From the NCBI RefSeq assembly GCF_002943425.1, contig NZ_PTRA01000001.1, forward strand, positions 1,550,001-1,614,000: a stretch of 64,000 nt of DNA. The letters are read 5' to 3'. The notes under the pieces were generated by a model, which was not told the origin of the DNA, did no database searches, and was given only the letters and a program-made list of their open reading frames with translations. The position numbers and the translations under genes are program-made. This stretch comes from Siphonobacter curvatus (GTDB lineage: Bacteria > Bacteroidota > Bacteroidia > Cytophagales > Spirosomataceae). Of this stretch, positions 26,808 through 35,923 are shown in pieces. How positions within the stretch are numbered: the stretch's first letter is position 1; every line of letters begins with the position of its first letter.

Positions 26808-27326
26808 ATGACTATTCCATTTCTGACTTCTCAAGTTGCGAGATACGTATCCATTCTAGGATTTATAGTGGCTTTATTTTTAGGGTACCAGCAACTTCCA
26901 CCGGAGGTACCCGTTGCGTTAACGCCTTCGAGTGAAACGGCTGCCACCTATTCAAAAGATGCCGTTTTTTATGTAACGGCTGGGGTTATGTTACTCTCTA
27001 ATGTGTTGTTTTTGTGGATGGGACGCCTGTTTCCACAACTGCCCGATGGATTCATTAAGTTACCGGGAGCCATCAAGTGGATGTTCTACCGCAAACAGCT
27101 CAACTCCATCATCAGAGAATGGATGAACTTTGGTACGGCCGTAGTAAACGTCCTGCTTGGGTCTTCTATTTATATTTTGGCGTTGATTAATCCGGCGGAA
27201 GCTCTTACAGAAACGCCTACGCTAATGCAGTTTGACTGGGTACTGGGAGCCGCTACATTTTTACTGGTCCTATGGGCGGTATACATTCCGTTGCGACTGT
27301 TGCTGACGAGTCCCGTTAAAGACTAA
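26808..27326 (+). CDS. Small integral membrane protein of unknown function
   Basis: A 172-residue protein with about four hydrophobic segments (near residues 12-26, 50-68, 105-122 and 140-160) and a basic loop MFYRKQLNS. I do not recognise the family, and no catalytic motif is visible. It ends 3 bases before queA and is probably translated from the same mRNA. It might have a role in the cell envelope, but the context (queA, a glycosyltransferase-like gene) does not define it. Confidence 0.75.
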   Translation: MTIPFLTSQVARYVSILGFIVALFLGYQQLPPEVPVALTPSSETAATYSKDAVFYVTAGVMLLSNVLFLWMGRLFPQLPDGFIKLPGAIKWMFYRKQLNSIIREWMNFGTAVVNVLLGSSIYILALINPAEALTETPTLMQFDWVLGAATFLLVLWAVYIPLRLLLTSPVKD

Positions 27327-27329
27327 GCA

Positions 27330-28538
27330 ATGATGCAGCATCTTCCCATTGCCGATTTTACGTACGAACTCCCGGACGAACAGATTGCCCGCTTTCCCCT
27401 GCCCGTACGGGACGAATCCCGCCTGTTGGTGTATCGAAAGGGAACCATTGAGCACCGGAAATTCCGTAGTTTGACTGAAGAATTAACCAGTGATACATTG
27501 CTGGTCTTCAACAATACACGCGTCATTCCGGCTCGATTACATTTTCAGCGACAGACGGGTGCTCTAATCGAGTTATTTTTGCTCCATCCCGTAGAACCAA
27601 GCCCGGTTATTCCCGTGGTTATGGAAGAGACGCAGGCCTGCGTGTGGGAATGCATGATTGGCAACCGGAAGCGTTGGAAAGCGGGTGAACGCTTACAGAA
27701 AGAAGTAGAAATTAACGGACAGTCTGTGCTACTGACGGCCGAACTGACCAATGCAGAACAGTCGCTGGTACGCCTGAGCTGGTCACAGCCCGTACGGTTT
27801 GTGGACGTGGTTCAGGCAATTGGGAAAATTCCGTTACCGCCGTATTTGAAACGGGAAGCTGAGACTTCCGATGAACAGACGTATCAGACTGTGTACTCGG
27901 AAAAAGAAGGAGCCGTAGCTGCTCCGACTGCGGGTTTACACTTCACTGACCGGGTTTTTGCGGGACTGGAGGCGAAAGGCATCCGACGGGAGTTTCTTAC
28001 ACTGCACGTGGGAGCCGGTACTTTTCAACCCGTAAAAACAGAGAATGCCCTCGAACATAAAATGCACGGGGAGCAATTGGTGATCACACGGAGTAATTTG
28101 GAGCACCTGCAGGCAGCGAACCGAATCATCCCGGTAGGTACTACCTCCATGCGATCGCTGGAATCTATGTATTGGCTGGGCGTGCAACTGATTCATAAGG
28201 AATACACTTCGCTAGAACAAGGTTTCCGAATCCCGCAATTCGTTCATCAGCAGTACACCGAACTCCCTACGTTACACGAGTCCCTAGCGGCCATTGTACA
28301 ACAAATGGAAGTAGAAGAGCGGCAGGAGATTGTAGGAGAAACGGAGATTATGATTTTTCCGGGGTATACATTTCGGGTGTGTCAGGGACTGGTTACCAAC
28401 TTTCATCAGCCCGGTTCCACTTTATTGTTACTGATTGCTGCCTTGGTAGGAGGCAACTGGAAACGAATCTACGATGAAGCCCTGACTCAACAGTACCGGT
28501 TTTTGAGCTATGGCGATTCCTCTTTATTACTACCTTAA
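27330..28538 (+). CDS. queA: S-adenosylmethionine:tRNA ribosyltransferase-isomerase
   Basis: A 402-residue enzyme of queuosine synthesis: it moves the ribosyl part of SAM onto preQ1 in tRNA to give epoxyqueuosine. Motifs seen are ELPDEQIARFPLPVRDESRLLV at the N-terminus (22 residues, quoted by ends only in other entries), the GKIPLPPYLKR block, APTAGLHFT, LHVGAGTFQPV and the C-terminal TNFHQPGSTLLLL. Slightly longer than E. coli QueA (about 356), which is usual in this phylum. It starts 3 bases after the preceding stop, indicating an operon. Confidence 0.95.
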   Translation: MMQHLPIADFTYELPDEQIARFPLPVRDESRLLVYRKGTIEHRKFRSLTEELTSDTLLVFNNTRVIPARLHFQRQTGALIELFLLHPVEPSPVIPVVMEETQACVWECMIGNRKRWKAGERLQKEVEINGQSVLLTAELTNAEQSLVRLSWSQPVRFVDVVQAIGKIPLPPYLKREAETSDEQTYQTVYSEKEGAVAAPTAGLHFTDRVFAGLEAKGIRREFLTLHVGAGTFQPVKTENALEHKMHGEQLVITRSNLEHLQAANRIIPVGTTSMRSLESMYWLGVQLIHKEYTSLEQGFRIPQFVHQQYTELPTLHESLAAIVQQMEVEERQEIVGETEIMIFPGYTFRVCQGLVTNFHQPGSTLLLLIAALVGGNWKRIYDEALTQQYRFLSYGDSSLLLP

Positions 28539-28564
28539 TCCAGTTTTCGCAAAATACCAGCGTG

Positions 28565-29545
28565 ATGCAAAAAGTAGATATTGCCATCAGTTACTACGGA
28601 AAGCCTTACCAGACGATGGTAACGCTGTTTAGTTTACTGGAGCATAGTGGCAAGTTTATAGATAAATTATATCTCGGCGTCGAACGAAAACAGCCGTACG
28701 ATGACGCTTGGGGCGGGGTGTTTAAAATCAAGGAAGTTTTTGAAAAGAGAGGAATTGAGGTCGTTTTTTTAAAGCACTACGCACCTTATCTGAACCATGT
28801 AAAGCCAGAAGAGCTATCGGCAGAGGTACTGGAAAGTATTCGTTACCAATATGCCTTACAGCATACGGATAAAAAGTATCTGTTGATTTTACACAACGAT
28901 ATGCTTTTTAGCAAGGACCTATTACAGCCGATGTTGGAAACCATGGAGCGGAGTACGCGTCCACTAGCCGGGGTAGGGCAAATCGGCCAGTGCTGGAATT
29001 GTCCAGCCTTTTTTGAAAAACTTTGTAACCCAGAGAAGTACGAACAGTATCGCCCCACACAGGAAGAATTACTGGCGTTAATGGATCGTCATCCTACCGT
29101 ACGTCATACGCATAATCGTCAACTGGTTGAACAAGGCCATGTACACCCTTTACCGGAATGTCGGCTTAATGAGTATGTGTGTTTACTGAATATAGACCTG
29201 TATCGTAAATTTACCTACCCACAAGGACCCGTACCGCCCTTTGGAGCCGTCTGGGATGGTTCGGATACGGCGGCGGCCTGGTTCCGAGATATGTTCAATC
29301 AAGGGCTGCGTTTCGAAAATATCTATTTTGACGCTTACGCGGAACATGCCCCTTTTCACGCCACCAAAAGTGGGCATTTGGCGGATGACAATCGGACGAT
29401 TTACGAAAATATCGAAGCTCAGGCTCGCGAGTATATGATCCGTCATTACCAAAAAGATGAGTACTCGTTTCAATCTAAACTACAAGCAAAGCAACTGATT
29501 TACCGAAAGAAACTAGGTAAATGGGTGGCAAAAGCTTTGAAATAA
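28565..29545 (+). CDS. Glycosyltransferase-like protein (GT-A fold, unassigned)
   Basis: A 326-residue cytoplasmic protein that begins VDIAISYYGKPYQTMVTLFS, the usual first strand of GT2/GT-A enzymes, followed near residue 115 by LLILHNDMLFSK, which fits a DxD-like metal/nucleotide site (HND). The C-terminal half is rich in His and aromatic residues (YAEHAPFHATKSGH). I cannot assign a sugar donor or a CAZy family. It lies 26 bases after queA and before tyrS, possibly the last gene of the operon. Confidence 0.65.
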   Translation: MQKVDIAISYYGKPYQTMVTLFSLLEHSGKFIDKLYLGVERKQPYDDAWGGVFKIKEVFEKRGIEVVFLKHYAPYLNHVKPEELSAEVLESIRYQYALQHTDKKYLLILHNDMLFSKDLLQPMLETMERSTRPLAGVGQIGQCWNCPAFFEKLCNPEKYEQYRPTQEELLALMDRHPTVRHTHNRQLVEQGHVHPLPECRLNEYVCLLNIDLYRKFTYPQGPVPPFGAVWDGSDTAAAWFRDMFNQGLRFENIYFDAYAEHAPFHATKSGHLADDNRTIYENIEAQAREYMIRHYQKDEYSFQSKLQAKQLIYRKKLGKWVAKALK

Positions 29546-29599
29546 AATGTACTAAGTAACAAGGAGCGTTTACCTTGTTCAAATGGATGACCATACGTT

Positions 29600-30895
29600 A
29601 TGAAAATCGATTTTATTGAAGAACTCCGCTGGCGGGGTATGTTGCAGGATATGATGCCGGGTACGGAAGAGCAGCTCCAGAAGGAAATGACGTCGGCGTA
29701 CATTGGCTTTGATCCGACGGCTTCTTCGCTGCACATTGGCAACCTGGCTACGATCATGTTGCTGGTGCATTTGCAACGGGCGGGCCATAAACCGTTTGCG
29801 TTGGTTGGTGGAGCTACGGGGATGATCGGTGATCCTTCTTTCAAAGCGGCGGAGCGTAGTTTCTTATCGGAAGAAACCCTGCGGTTCAATCAGGACGGTA
29901 TTCGGAAACAACTGGAGAAATTCCTGGATTTTAACTCCGGTGAAAACTCTGCTGAGATCGTCAATAACTATGACTGGTTCAAAGACTTTTCGTTCCTTGG
30001 ATTCTTGCGGGAAGCGGGTAAGTTTTTGAGCGTGAACTACATGATGTCGAAAGACTCGGTAAAGAAACGCTTGGAAACAGGTATTTCCTTTACGGAGTTT
30101 TCGTACCAATTGTTACAGGGTTACGACTTTTACCATTTGTATAAAACCCAGGGGGTAAAACTTCAGATGGGTGGTTCCGATCAGTGGGGAAATATCACAA
30201 CGGGAACGGAAATCATTCGCCGTAAAGAAGGAGGAAATGAAGAAGAAACCGAACGCCGGGCCTTCGCCCTGACCACGCCACTGGTCACCAAGGCCGACGG
30301 TACCAAATTCGGTAAGTCAGAAAGCGGAAACGTGTGGCTGGACGCGGAAAAAACCAGTCCCTTCCAATTCTACCAGTTCTGGCTCAATGCCGCTGATGCG
30401 GATTGCCCACGCCTGATTCGGGTGTTTACCTTACTCTCCAAAGAGGAAATCGAAGAACTCGAACGTCAGCATGCCGAGGCTCCGCACTTGCGTATTCTGC
30501 AAAAAGCGATTGCTCAGGACGTAACCACGCGGGTACACTCAGTTGAAGCCTACGAAACGGCCGTACGGGCTAGTGAAGTACTCTACGGCAAAGGAACGCT
30601 GGAAACGCTACAGTCGCTTGACGAGTCAACGTTTGTACAGATATTCGACGGTGTGCCTACCACTGAAATTTCACTGGCTGAATACGAATCAGCTCCCAAC
30701 GTAACGGATTTGCTGGCAACGGCTCAGGTATATCCATCCAAAGGGGAAATCCGCCGGGCAATCCAGGGAAATGCGGTATCAGTGAACAAAACCAAAGTAA
30801 GTGATCCCAGCCAGCCTGCTGATTTCCAGTTGTTACAGGGTAAATATTTACTGGTAGCGAAAGGAAAGAAGAATCATCTGGTGAAGGTGGTATAG
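29600..30895 (+). CDS. tyrS: Tyrosyl-tRNA synthetase
   Basis: A 431-residue class I synthetase. It has [16 protein letters not shown] with the HIGH-type HIGN near residue 46, the tyrosine pocket block [12 protein letters not shown] with [12 protein letters not shown], and the KMSKS-type KFGKS near residue 236. The C-terminal S4 RNA-binding domain ([18 protein letters not shown]) is intact. The length equals the bacterial TyrRS norm. The stop is followed within 20 bases by two GAGTTGA heptads and element copy B. Confidence 0.96.
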   Translation: MKIDFIEELRWRGMLQDMMPGTEEQLQKEMTSAYIGFDPTASSLHIGNLATIMLLVHLQRAGHKPFALVGGATGMIGDPSFKAAERSFLSEETLRFNQDGIRKQLEKFLDFNSGENSAEIVNNYDWFKDFSFLGFLREAGKFLSVNYMMSKDSVKKRLETGISFTEFSYQLLQGYDFYHLYKTQGVKLQMGGSDQWGNITTGTEIIRRKEGGNEEETERRAFALTTPLVTKADGTKFGKSESGNVWLDAEKTSPFQFYQFWLNAADADCPRLIRVFTLLSKEEIEELERQHAEAPHLRILQKAIAQDVTTRVHSVEAYETAVRASEVLYGKGTLETLQSLDESTFVQIFDGVPTTEISLAEYESAPNVTDLLATAQVYPSKGEIRRAIQGNAVSVNKTKVSDPSQPADFQLLQGKYLLVAKGKKNHLVKVV

Positions 30896-30933
30896 GGGAG
30901 AGCGGTCGCCGCAGGAGTTGAGAGTTGAAATAT

Positions 30934-31092
30934 TAAAACCGGTAAAGATAGGGGCGGGTTGTTTGTAGCATTCGTTACGGACAACCCGCTCCGCATTTTA
31001 TACGAAGCTAATCCTGTTAAACTCCTTCGGGATGGAGTTTGCTAACCCCAATGGGGTTCAATATGATTAGCCATAGGTACTACATATGGAAC
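30934..31092. repeat. Dispersed element, copy B (mosaic)
   Basis: The left part (TAAAACC, GGTAAAGATAG, then GGGTTGTTTGTAGCATTCG) follows copies A and D. The GGTAGGC hairpin is absent; the CCGCAT...TACGAAGCTAAT and ACTCCTTCGGG parts remain. The right part (GATTAGCCATAGGTAC, then ATATGGAACG) instead matches copy C at about 44655-44683. So it mixes modules of both types. Confidence 0.7.
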
Positions 31093-31107
31093 GCCACCCG
31101 CCACCCA

Positions 31108-31146
31108 TAAAAACAAACATCCCGAAAGTTTACAACCTTCGGGATG
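31108..31146 (-). terminator. dapF terminator
   Basis: A 9-bp stem CATCCCGAA/TTCGGGATG. On the minus strand it is followed by a T-rich run (GTTTGTTTTTA). Confidence 0.7.
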
Positions 31147-31170
31147 CTACTACAAAATCGATAATTGATT

Positions 31171-31225
31171 GAAAATAAGAAAGTTAATTGGTTTAAAAGA
31201 AATATAATTCGTAAAACTATCAACT
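31171..31225 (-). repeat. 55-base repeat, copy 1, overlapping the dapF stop codon
   Basis: 53 of 55 bases are identical to 44715-44769. It is AT-rich, with GTTAATTGG and AAATATAATTCGTAAAAC blocks. In both places it directly follows a minus-strand gene; here its end lies in the dapF stop codon. Confidence 0.85.
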
Positions 31226-32003
31226 AAACCTCCACCGTACCTTCAAAAACCCGTTCAGCGGGGCCAATGAGGTAAATATTTTCAAAAGCATCCGCACTAG
31301 TTTGTTCGAAGCTTACTTCCAGATTACCACCCAATACTTTAATCTTAATGGGACTTTCCATACCCAGCTTCACATGAGCCGTTAGTGCACAGGCCGTTAC
31401 ACCCGTTCCGCAGGAATACGTTTCGTCCTCCACGCCCCGCTCATAGGTACGAACAAACAGCTGTTGATCGCCCTGTTGCTCCACAAAGTTGACATTCGTA
31501 CCGCCCCGTTTTACCCACTCATCCGAGTACCGGATGGCGTAGCCTTCCTGATACACCTTAAAGTCCTGTAAATTCTCCTTGAAAGCCACCACGTGGGGTG
31601 AGCCCGTATTCATATAGGCATAGTCCGGATGTTCTTCCAGCCCTTTGACATTACTCATTTTTAGCGAAATCTGCTCACTGGTTACTAACGCTTCGTGTTC
31701 ACCATCCACGGCAATAAACCGTGTCTGATCGCCGATGACACCCAGGTCGTGAGCAAAACGTACTGTAGCCCGTCCGCCGTTGCCGCACATGGAACCTTCA
31801 CCGCCGTCGGCATTGAAGTATTTCATCCGGAAATCGTAGGCTTCGTCGTTTTGTAACAGAATCAGGCCGTCCGCTCCAATGCCAAACCGTCGGTGACATA
31901 AGTGAGCAATTCGCTCTTTATCCATGGGAAAGGTACCCGCCCGATCATCAATCATGATGAAATCGTTGCCCGTACCCTGGTATTTGTAAAATGAAATATT
32001 CAT
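31224..32003 (-). CDS. dapF: Diaminopimelate epimerase
   Basis: A 259-residue PLP-independent racemase converting LL- to meso-diaminopimelate for lysine and peptidoglycan. The two catalytic cysteines lie in MCGNGGRA (about residue 73) and in SCGTGVTAC (about 210), and the N-terminal block KYQGTGNDFIMID is present. The length is close to the family norm (about 260-275). Its stop codon GAGGTTTAG lies in the 55-base repeat. It may be read from the FAH gene upstream, but a terminator lies between. Confidence 0.95.
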   Translation of the reverse strand: MNISFYKYQGTGNDFIMIDDRAGTFPMDKERIAHLCHRRFGIGADGLILLQNDEAYDFRMKYFNADGGEGSMCGNGGRATVRFAHDLGVIGDQTRFIAVDGEHEALVTSEQISLKMSNVKGLEEHPDYAYMNTGSPHVVAFKENLQDFKVYQEGYAIRYSDEWVKRGGTNVNFVEQQGDQQLFVRTYERGVEDETYSCGTGVTACALTAHVKLGMESPIKIKVLGGNLEVSFEQTSADAFENIYLIGPAERVFEGTVEV

Positions 32004-32015
32004 CGTGAATCGACT

Positions 32016-32049
32016 AAAAAGAAGGACGTGTTCACCGAGAACACGTCCT
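32016..32049 (-). terminator. Terminator between the FAH gene and dapF
   Basis: A perfect 11-bp stem AGGACGTGTTC/GAACACGTCCT with a 5-base loop, followed on the minus strand by CTTTTTA. Confidence 0.75.
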
Positions 32050-32078
32050 GATCAAAATTGATTCTTTAAGATCGTCAA

Positions 32079-32969
32079 TTAGTACGCATCCTCCCAGGAT
32101 ACCGCCACCTGACGCTGTTCGCCCAAGCCTTCGATACCGAGTTCTACGATATCGCCGGGTTTCAGGTAGACGGGAGGGTTAAAGCCCAGTCCCACACCCG
32201 GAGGCGTACCGGTAGAAATCACGTCACCCGGAAGCAGCGTCATAAACTGACTCAGGTAACTAATGATTTGCGGTACTTTGAAAATCATCTGAGCCGTTGT
32301 CGAGTTCTGGTACGTCTGACCGTTCACTTTCAGCCACATGGGCAGGCTATCCACGTCATCGAGTTCATCCGGGGTTACCAGATAGGGGCCCAGCGGACCG
32401 AAGGTGTCGCAACCTTTACCTTTGTCCCATTGACCCCCGCGTTCGAGCTGAAACTCCCGCTCCGAGTAGTCGTTCATCACGGCGTATCCGGCGATGTAAT
32501 CCTCAGCTTCTTCTTCCGTTACGTAGCTACATTCCGCACCAATAACGACGGCCAGTTCCACTTCCCAATCCGTTTTAACGGAATTACGGGGAATGATTAC
32601 ATCGTCATTCGGGCCACAAAGAGCCGTCGTAGCCTTGAAGAATACGATGGGTTCCTGAGGAATCGGAGCGTTGGTTTCCTTCGCGTGATCGGCGTAATTC
32701 AAACCAATGCAAATGATTTTCGACGGACGAGCCACGCAGGAAGCATACTCGATCGGACCTTCCAGAGCTTGCAATTCCGAAGTTCCGTATTGTTCGAGGT
32801 AGTCTTCCAGTACGGACAGGCCTTCTTCTTCAAAGAAGATTTCGTCCAGATCATATGCTCCGGTTTCTTCGCCCAGGGCTTCGAAAAAGGCTTCTAAGCT
32901 GTACGCTTTTCCGTCCAGAAGAATGCCGGGTACAACATCCTCATCGGTGATGTAGCGAAAAAGTTTCAT
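32079..32969 (-). CDS. Fumarylacetoacetate hydrolase family protein
   Basis: A 296-residue metal-dependent C-C hydrolase. The catalytic FAH domain begins near residue 85 (PSKIICIGLNYADHAKE) and has the conserved EPIVFFKA, KTDWEVELAVVIG (with metal-binding Glu), SERE and STGTPPGVG blocks. An acidic N-terminal part of about 80 residues (FEALGEETGAYDLDEIFFEEEG) is extra. In the neighbourhood of GH29 and SDR genes it may hydrolyse 2,4-diketo-3-deoxy-L-fuconate; this is inference, as family members act on several 2-keto acids. Confidence 0.88.
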   Translation of the reverse strand: MKLFRYITDEDVVPGILLDGKAYSLEAFFEALGEETGAYDLDEIFFEEEGLSVLEDYLEQYGTSELQALEGPIEYASCVARPSKIICIGLNYADHAKETNAPIPQEPIVFFKATTALCGPNDDVIIPRNSVKTDWEVELAVVIGAECSYVTEEEAEDYIAGYAVMNDYSEREFQLERGGQWDKGKGCDTFGPLGPYLVTPDELDDVDSLPMWLKVNGQTYQNSTTAQMIFKVPQIISYLSQFMTLLPGDVISTGTPPGVGLGFNPPVYLKPGDIVELGIEGLGEQRQVAVSWEDAY

Positions 32970-33071
32970 TCGTTATTTCAAGTTTAGATACTGCAAAAGA
33001 ATAGTTTAGTCTTTCAGTATGGCCCCTCAAAGGTATACTTTCTTCTTGGGCCATTGAGCAGAGACCTTTAT

Positions 33072-34409
33072 TTACTTTGTCTGTACTTCGATGATGGTAT
33101 CCCAATCGTTCATAGCTACGCCGTCCAGATACACAAATAAACCTTCCGCTTGCTGCTTGAATTTCAACGGTTTTTTACCGTCAAACGCTGTGATACTGCT
33201 AACCTTGGGCGTAAAATTGGGAACGAACAAATAATTCGTCGTGGGCTTTTTCAGGACGTGCAGAAAGTGACGAGTATCGCCCTTTTTCGTACTCACGCCC
33301 CATTCCTGTGGTGGAATGATCCCACCCCGGGTGCCATAAATCGTTTCACCATGGGTTTTGAGCCAGTTGCCTACGGCTTCGAGTCGGTCAACAAATTCGG
33401 GTTGAATTTCTCCGTTGGGCATGGGGCCTACATTCAGTAAGAGGTTTGCATTCCGGCCCGCGGCTCCCACCAGATACCGCACGATCTGTTCCGGAGATTT
33501 GTACCGCTGGTCCCGCAGGTCGAATCCCCAGGAGCCATTCAGCGTTTCGCAGGTTTCGAGCGGCAATTGACTAACCGAACTTGTATTATAGCCAAAGGTA
33601 TTCTGGCCGGGCAGATCCCGCTCGAACATCTGAAAATCTTCGCCTTCAAAAGGCGTTACGTGGTGATTATTACCGATCAAAGCGGCGGGTTGCAGACGGT
33701 GAATGAGATCGTAGGTGCGACGTAAATGCCAGTTCACGTGCGTTTTGCGGGCCTGTTTTTCGTGCTCATCCAAGGCCTGATCCCACCAGCCATCAAACCA
33801 GATCCCGGCAATTTTTCCGTACTTACCGCTCAGCAATTCCGTTAGCTGAGCGTCCATGTACTGGAGGTATTTTTCGAAATCGCCCGATTCAGGCCGTCCC
33901 GTTTGCCGTCCGGTTTTTCCCTGGGGAAAATAATCGGGATGGTGCCAGTCCAAATGCGAATGGTACAAAAAGAGCTTGATGCCTTCCTTCTCACATTCGT
34001 CGGCCAGTTGCTTAAGGACGTCTTTCTTATAAGGCGTTGCATCCACAATGTTGTACGGCGAAACGTTCGAATGCCACATCGCAAAGCCGTCGTGGTGTTT
34101 GCTGGTGAGCGTGATGTACTTCATCCCCGCATTTTTAGCAATCTGTACCCAGCGTTTGGCATCATACGCCGTTGGATTAAAGAACTTAGGCAGTTTCTCG
34201 TAGGCTGACACGGGAATGTTCTGAGTATTCATGACCCATTCGCCATCGCCCAGAATGCTGTAGACGCCCCAGTGAATGAACAAGCCATAACGGGCATCCT
34301 GAAACCACTGCCGGGCCGCCAGGTTTTCGGGACTGGGCTGGTACGCTTGCCCAGACGAAATTCGCAGTAGAGCGAGGTAGATGAAGCTGGTAAGCAGAAG
34401 TCTTTTCAT
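33072..34409 (-). CDS. Secreted alpha-L-fucosidase, GH29
   Basis: A 445-residue glycosidase that removes alpha-linked L-fucose. The signal peptide ends near SSGQ (about 20). GH29 signatures: RYGLFIHWGVYS (about 40-51), YITLTSKHHDGFAMW (about 98-112), and IWFDGWWD near 203-210, where Asp206 is the probable nucleophile. LLNVGPMPNGEI and IYGTRGG are also conserved. It belongs to a minus-strand group with an SGNH hydrolase, an SDR and a FAH gene, which suggests breakdown of fucosylated glycans. No SusC/SusD pair is adjacent. Confidence 0.94.
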   Translation of the reverse strand: MKRLLLTSFIYLALLRISSGQAYQPSPENLAARQWFQDARYGLFIHWGVYSILGDGEWVMNTQNIPVSAYEKLPKFFNPTAYDAKRWVQIAKNAGMKYITLTSKHHDGFAMWHSNVSPYNIVDATPYKKDVLKQLADECEKEGIKLFLYHSHLDWHHPDYFPQGKTGRQTGRPESGDFEKYLQYMDAQLTELLSGKYGKIAGIWFDGWWDQALDEHEKQARKTHVNWHLRRTYDLIHRLQPAALIGNNHHVTPFEGEDFQMFERDLPGQNTFGYNTSSVSQLPLETCETLNGSWGFDLRDQRYKSPEQIVRYLVGAAGRNANLLLNVGPMPNGEIQPEFVDRLEAVGNWLKTHGETIYGTRGGIIPPQEWGVSTKKGDTRHFLHVLKKPTTNYLFVPNFTPKVSSITAFDGKKPLKFKQQAEGLFVYLDGVAMNDWDTIIEVQTK

Positions 34410-34415
34410 AGGTTT

Positions 34416-34454
34416 AAAAACGAAACATCCCGGAAATGTCTGGTTTCCGGGATG
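34416..34454 (-). terminator. Terminator between the SGNH and fucosidase genes
   Basis: An 11-bp perfect stem CATCCCGGAAA/TTTCCGGGATG with a 7-base loop and a minus-strand T-rich tail. It may uncouple the fucosidase from the two genes upstream. Confidence 0.7.
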
Positions 34455-34465
34455 AGATAAGGATC

Positions 34466-35122
34466 TTACAGTTGTTCGATTACTTTCGCCATTTGTTCGG
34501 CTACAAACTGATTGCCCGTATCGTTGAGGTGCACCCGATCCGTCGTCAGAATGCCTTTTTCTTCGTTTTTTGGATTGTTTTTCAGGTTGTATTCCATGAA
34601 TGCTTTTCGCAAATCCACAACGGGAAGGTTGTTTTTCGCCGCCAGATTCCGGATGATTTGGCTATAACGGTTCAGGTCACCGTCCTGCTGGTTGGTATTA
34701 TCTGGGCGTTCGCCAATGGAGGCGGGGGTCGTCAGGGCTACTTTGATGTTCTGGGCCTTGAGTTTATTGATGATCGCCTGATAAAACTTCTCAAACTTGT
34801 CGGGATCCGTACCCGTACCCGAGCTAGCTTTATGCCAGACGTCGTTCACGCCCACCCAGATGACTACAGCATCGGGTTTCTGAGCCAGTACGTCCTCATC
34901 CATCCGCAGGTATAAATCGTACACTTTGTTACCACCAATACCTTTACCGACCAGTTCATATTTGCTTTTATCGAGCATACCGGCCAGTTTGGTGATGTAT
35001 CCGGTAGGGCTTACGCCTGCCTGAGTAATGGAGTCACCGAAGAAGATGATTTTCTTGGGTTTATCAGCCCGGAAGGCAAACAAAAGCGTACTCAGGCTTA
35101 ATAGCGTCAGTAATTTTTTCAT
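34466..35122 (-). CDS. Secreted SGNH/GDSL hydrolase
   Basis: A 218-residue esterase with a signal peptide. Block I FFGDSITQ (about residue 28-35, catalytic Ser), block III VGVNDVWH (Asn) and block V DRVHLNDTGN (Asp/His) are clear. Such proteins often remove acetyl groups from glycans, and the position next to GH29 fits a glycan deacetylase. It lies 30 bases after the SDR gene, probably co-transcribed. Confidence 0.9.
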   Translation of the reverse strand: MKKLLTLLSLSTLLFAFRADKPKKIIFFGDSITQAGVSPTGYITKLAGMLDKSKYELVGKGIGGNKVYDLYLRMDEDVLAQKPDAVVIWVGVNDVWHKASSGTGTDPDKFEKFYQAIINKLKAQNIKVALTTPASIGERPDNTNQQDGDLNRYSQIIRNLAAKNNLPVVDLRKAFMEYNLKNNPKNEEKGILTTDRVHLNDTGNQFVAEQMAKVIEQL

Positions 35123-35152
35123 GAGCGAATAGAGGAGTTAATAAAAGATAGA

Positions 35153-35923
35153 CTAGTTATTCAAGGTAGTAAAACCGCCGTCAATCGGGTAATCGACACC
35201 CGTAATGAACGAGGCGGCATCCGAGCAAAGGTACAAAGCCAACTGAGCAATTTCTTCGGGTTTCGCCATCCGACCGATAGGCTGCGTAGCTGAGAGTTTC
35301 TGGAACATTTCTTCTTCTTGGCCCGGATAATTTTTCGAGATGAAGCCATCCACGAAGGGTGTATGCACGCGGGCGGGGGAGATGCTGTTGCAACGAATAT
35401 TATCCTTCAGGTAATCTTTCGCTACGGATAAGGTCATGGCGTGAATAGCTCCCTTGCTCATACTGTAGGCAAAACGGTCCGGAATACCTACCAGAGCCGC
35501 AATGGACGCCAGGTTCAGAATAACTCCACCGCCTTTAGACTTCATTTTTGGCACGGCGGCAAAGAGGCTGTTATACGCTCCCTTAACATTAACATTGTAG
35601 ATACGGTCAAGGTCCGCTTCGGTCGTTTTTTCCAGATTACCGACGTGGGCAATACCTGCATTGTTGACCAGAATGTCCAGTGAGCCAATAGCCTCGAAAA
35701 CGGCCAGTACTTCGGCCTGATTCGTTACATTTACGGCGTGTACGGTCACCTGACCGCCCGCTGACTCAATTTCCTGAGCCGTCGCCTGAGCCCCTTCCGC
35801 ACTCAGATCCAGAATATGTACATGAGCACCCTGACTGGCAAATTCGACACTAATGGCCCGGCCAATACCACTGCCACCGCCGGTAATGGCTGCCGTTTTT
35901 CCGGCAAGACTAAATACACTCAT
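35153..35923 (-). CDS. SDR-family NAD(P)-dependent oxidoreductase
   Basis: A 256-residue short-chain dehydrogenase. The cofactor motif TGGGSGIG is at about 14-21, NNAG at about 86-89, the catalytic Ser in NLASIAALVG and the YSMSKGA Tyr/Lys pair at about 152-158. The last residues DGGFTTLNN form a normal SDR end. Asp at the end of strand 2 (ILDLSAE) suggests NAD preference. By context it may oxidise 2-keto-3-deoxy-L-fuconate or L-fucose, but sequence alone does not prove the substrate. Confidence 0.92.
   Translation of the reverse strand: MSVFSLAGKTAAITGGGSGIGRAISVEFASQGAHVHILDLSAEGAQATAQEIESAGGQVTVHAVNVTNQAEVLAVFEAIGSLDILVNNAGIAHVGNLEKTTEADLDRIYNVNVKGAYNSLFAAVPKMKSKGGGVILNLASIAALVGIPDRFAYSMSKGAIHAMTLSVAKDYLKDNIRCNSISPARVHTPFVDGFISKNYPGQEEEMFQKLSATQPIGRMAKPEEIAQLALYLCSDAASFITGVDYPIDGGFTTLNN

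Larger units (their letters stand above)
30896..31223. other. Spacer of 328 bases between tyrS and dapF, repeat-filled
   Basis: Convergent genes with no coding frame between them. It holds two GAGTTGA heptads (about 30915-30928), element copy B (30934-31092), the dapF terminator (31108-31146) and the 55-base repeat that overlaps the dapF stop. Confidence 0.7.

Noticed and set aside
32268-32897. 209-codon frame on the plus strand
   Set aside because: Antisense to the FAH hydrolase gene, with no signal or motif.
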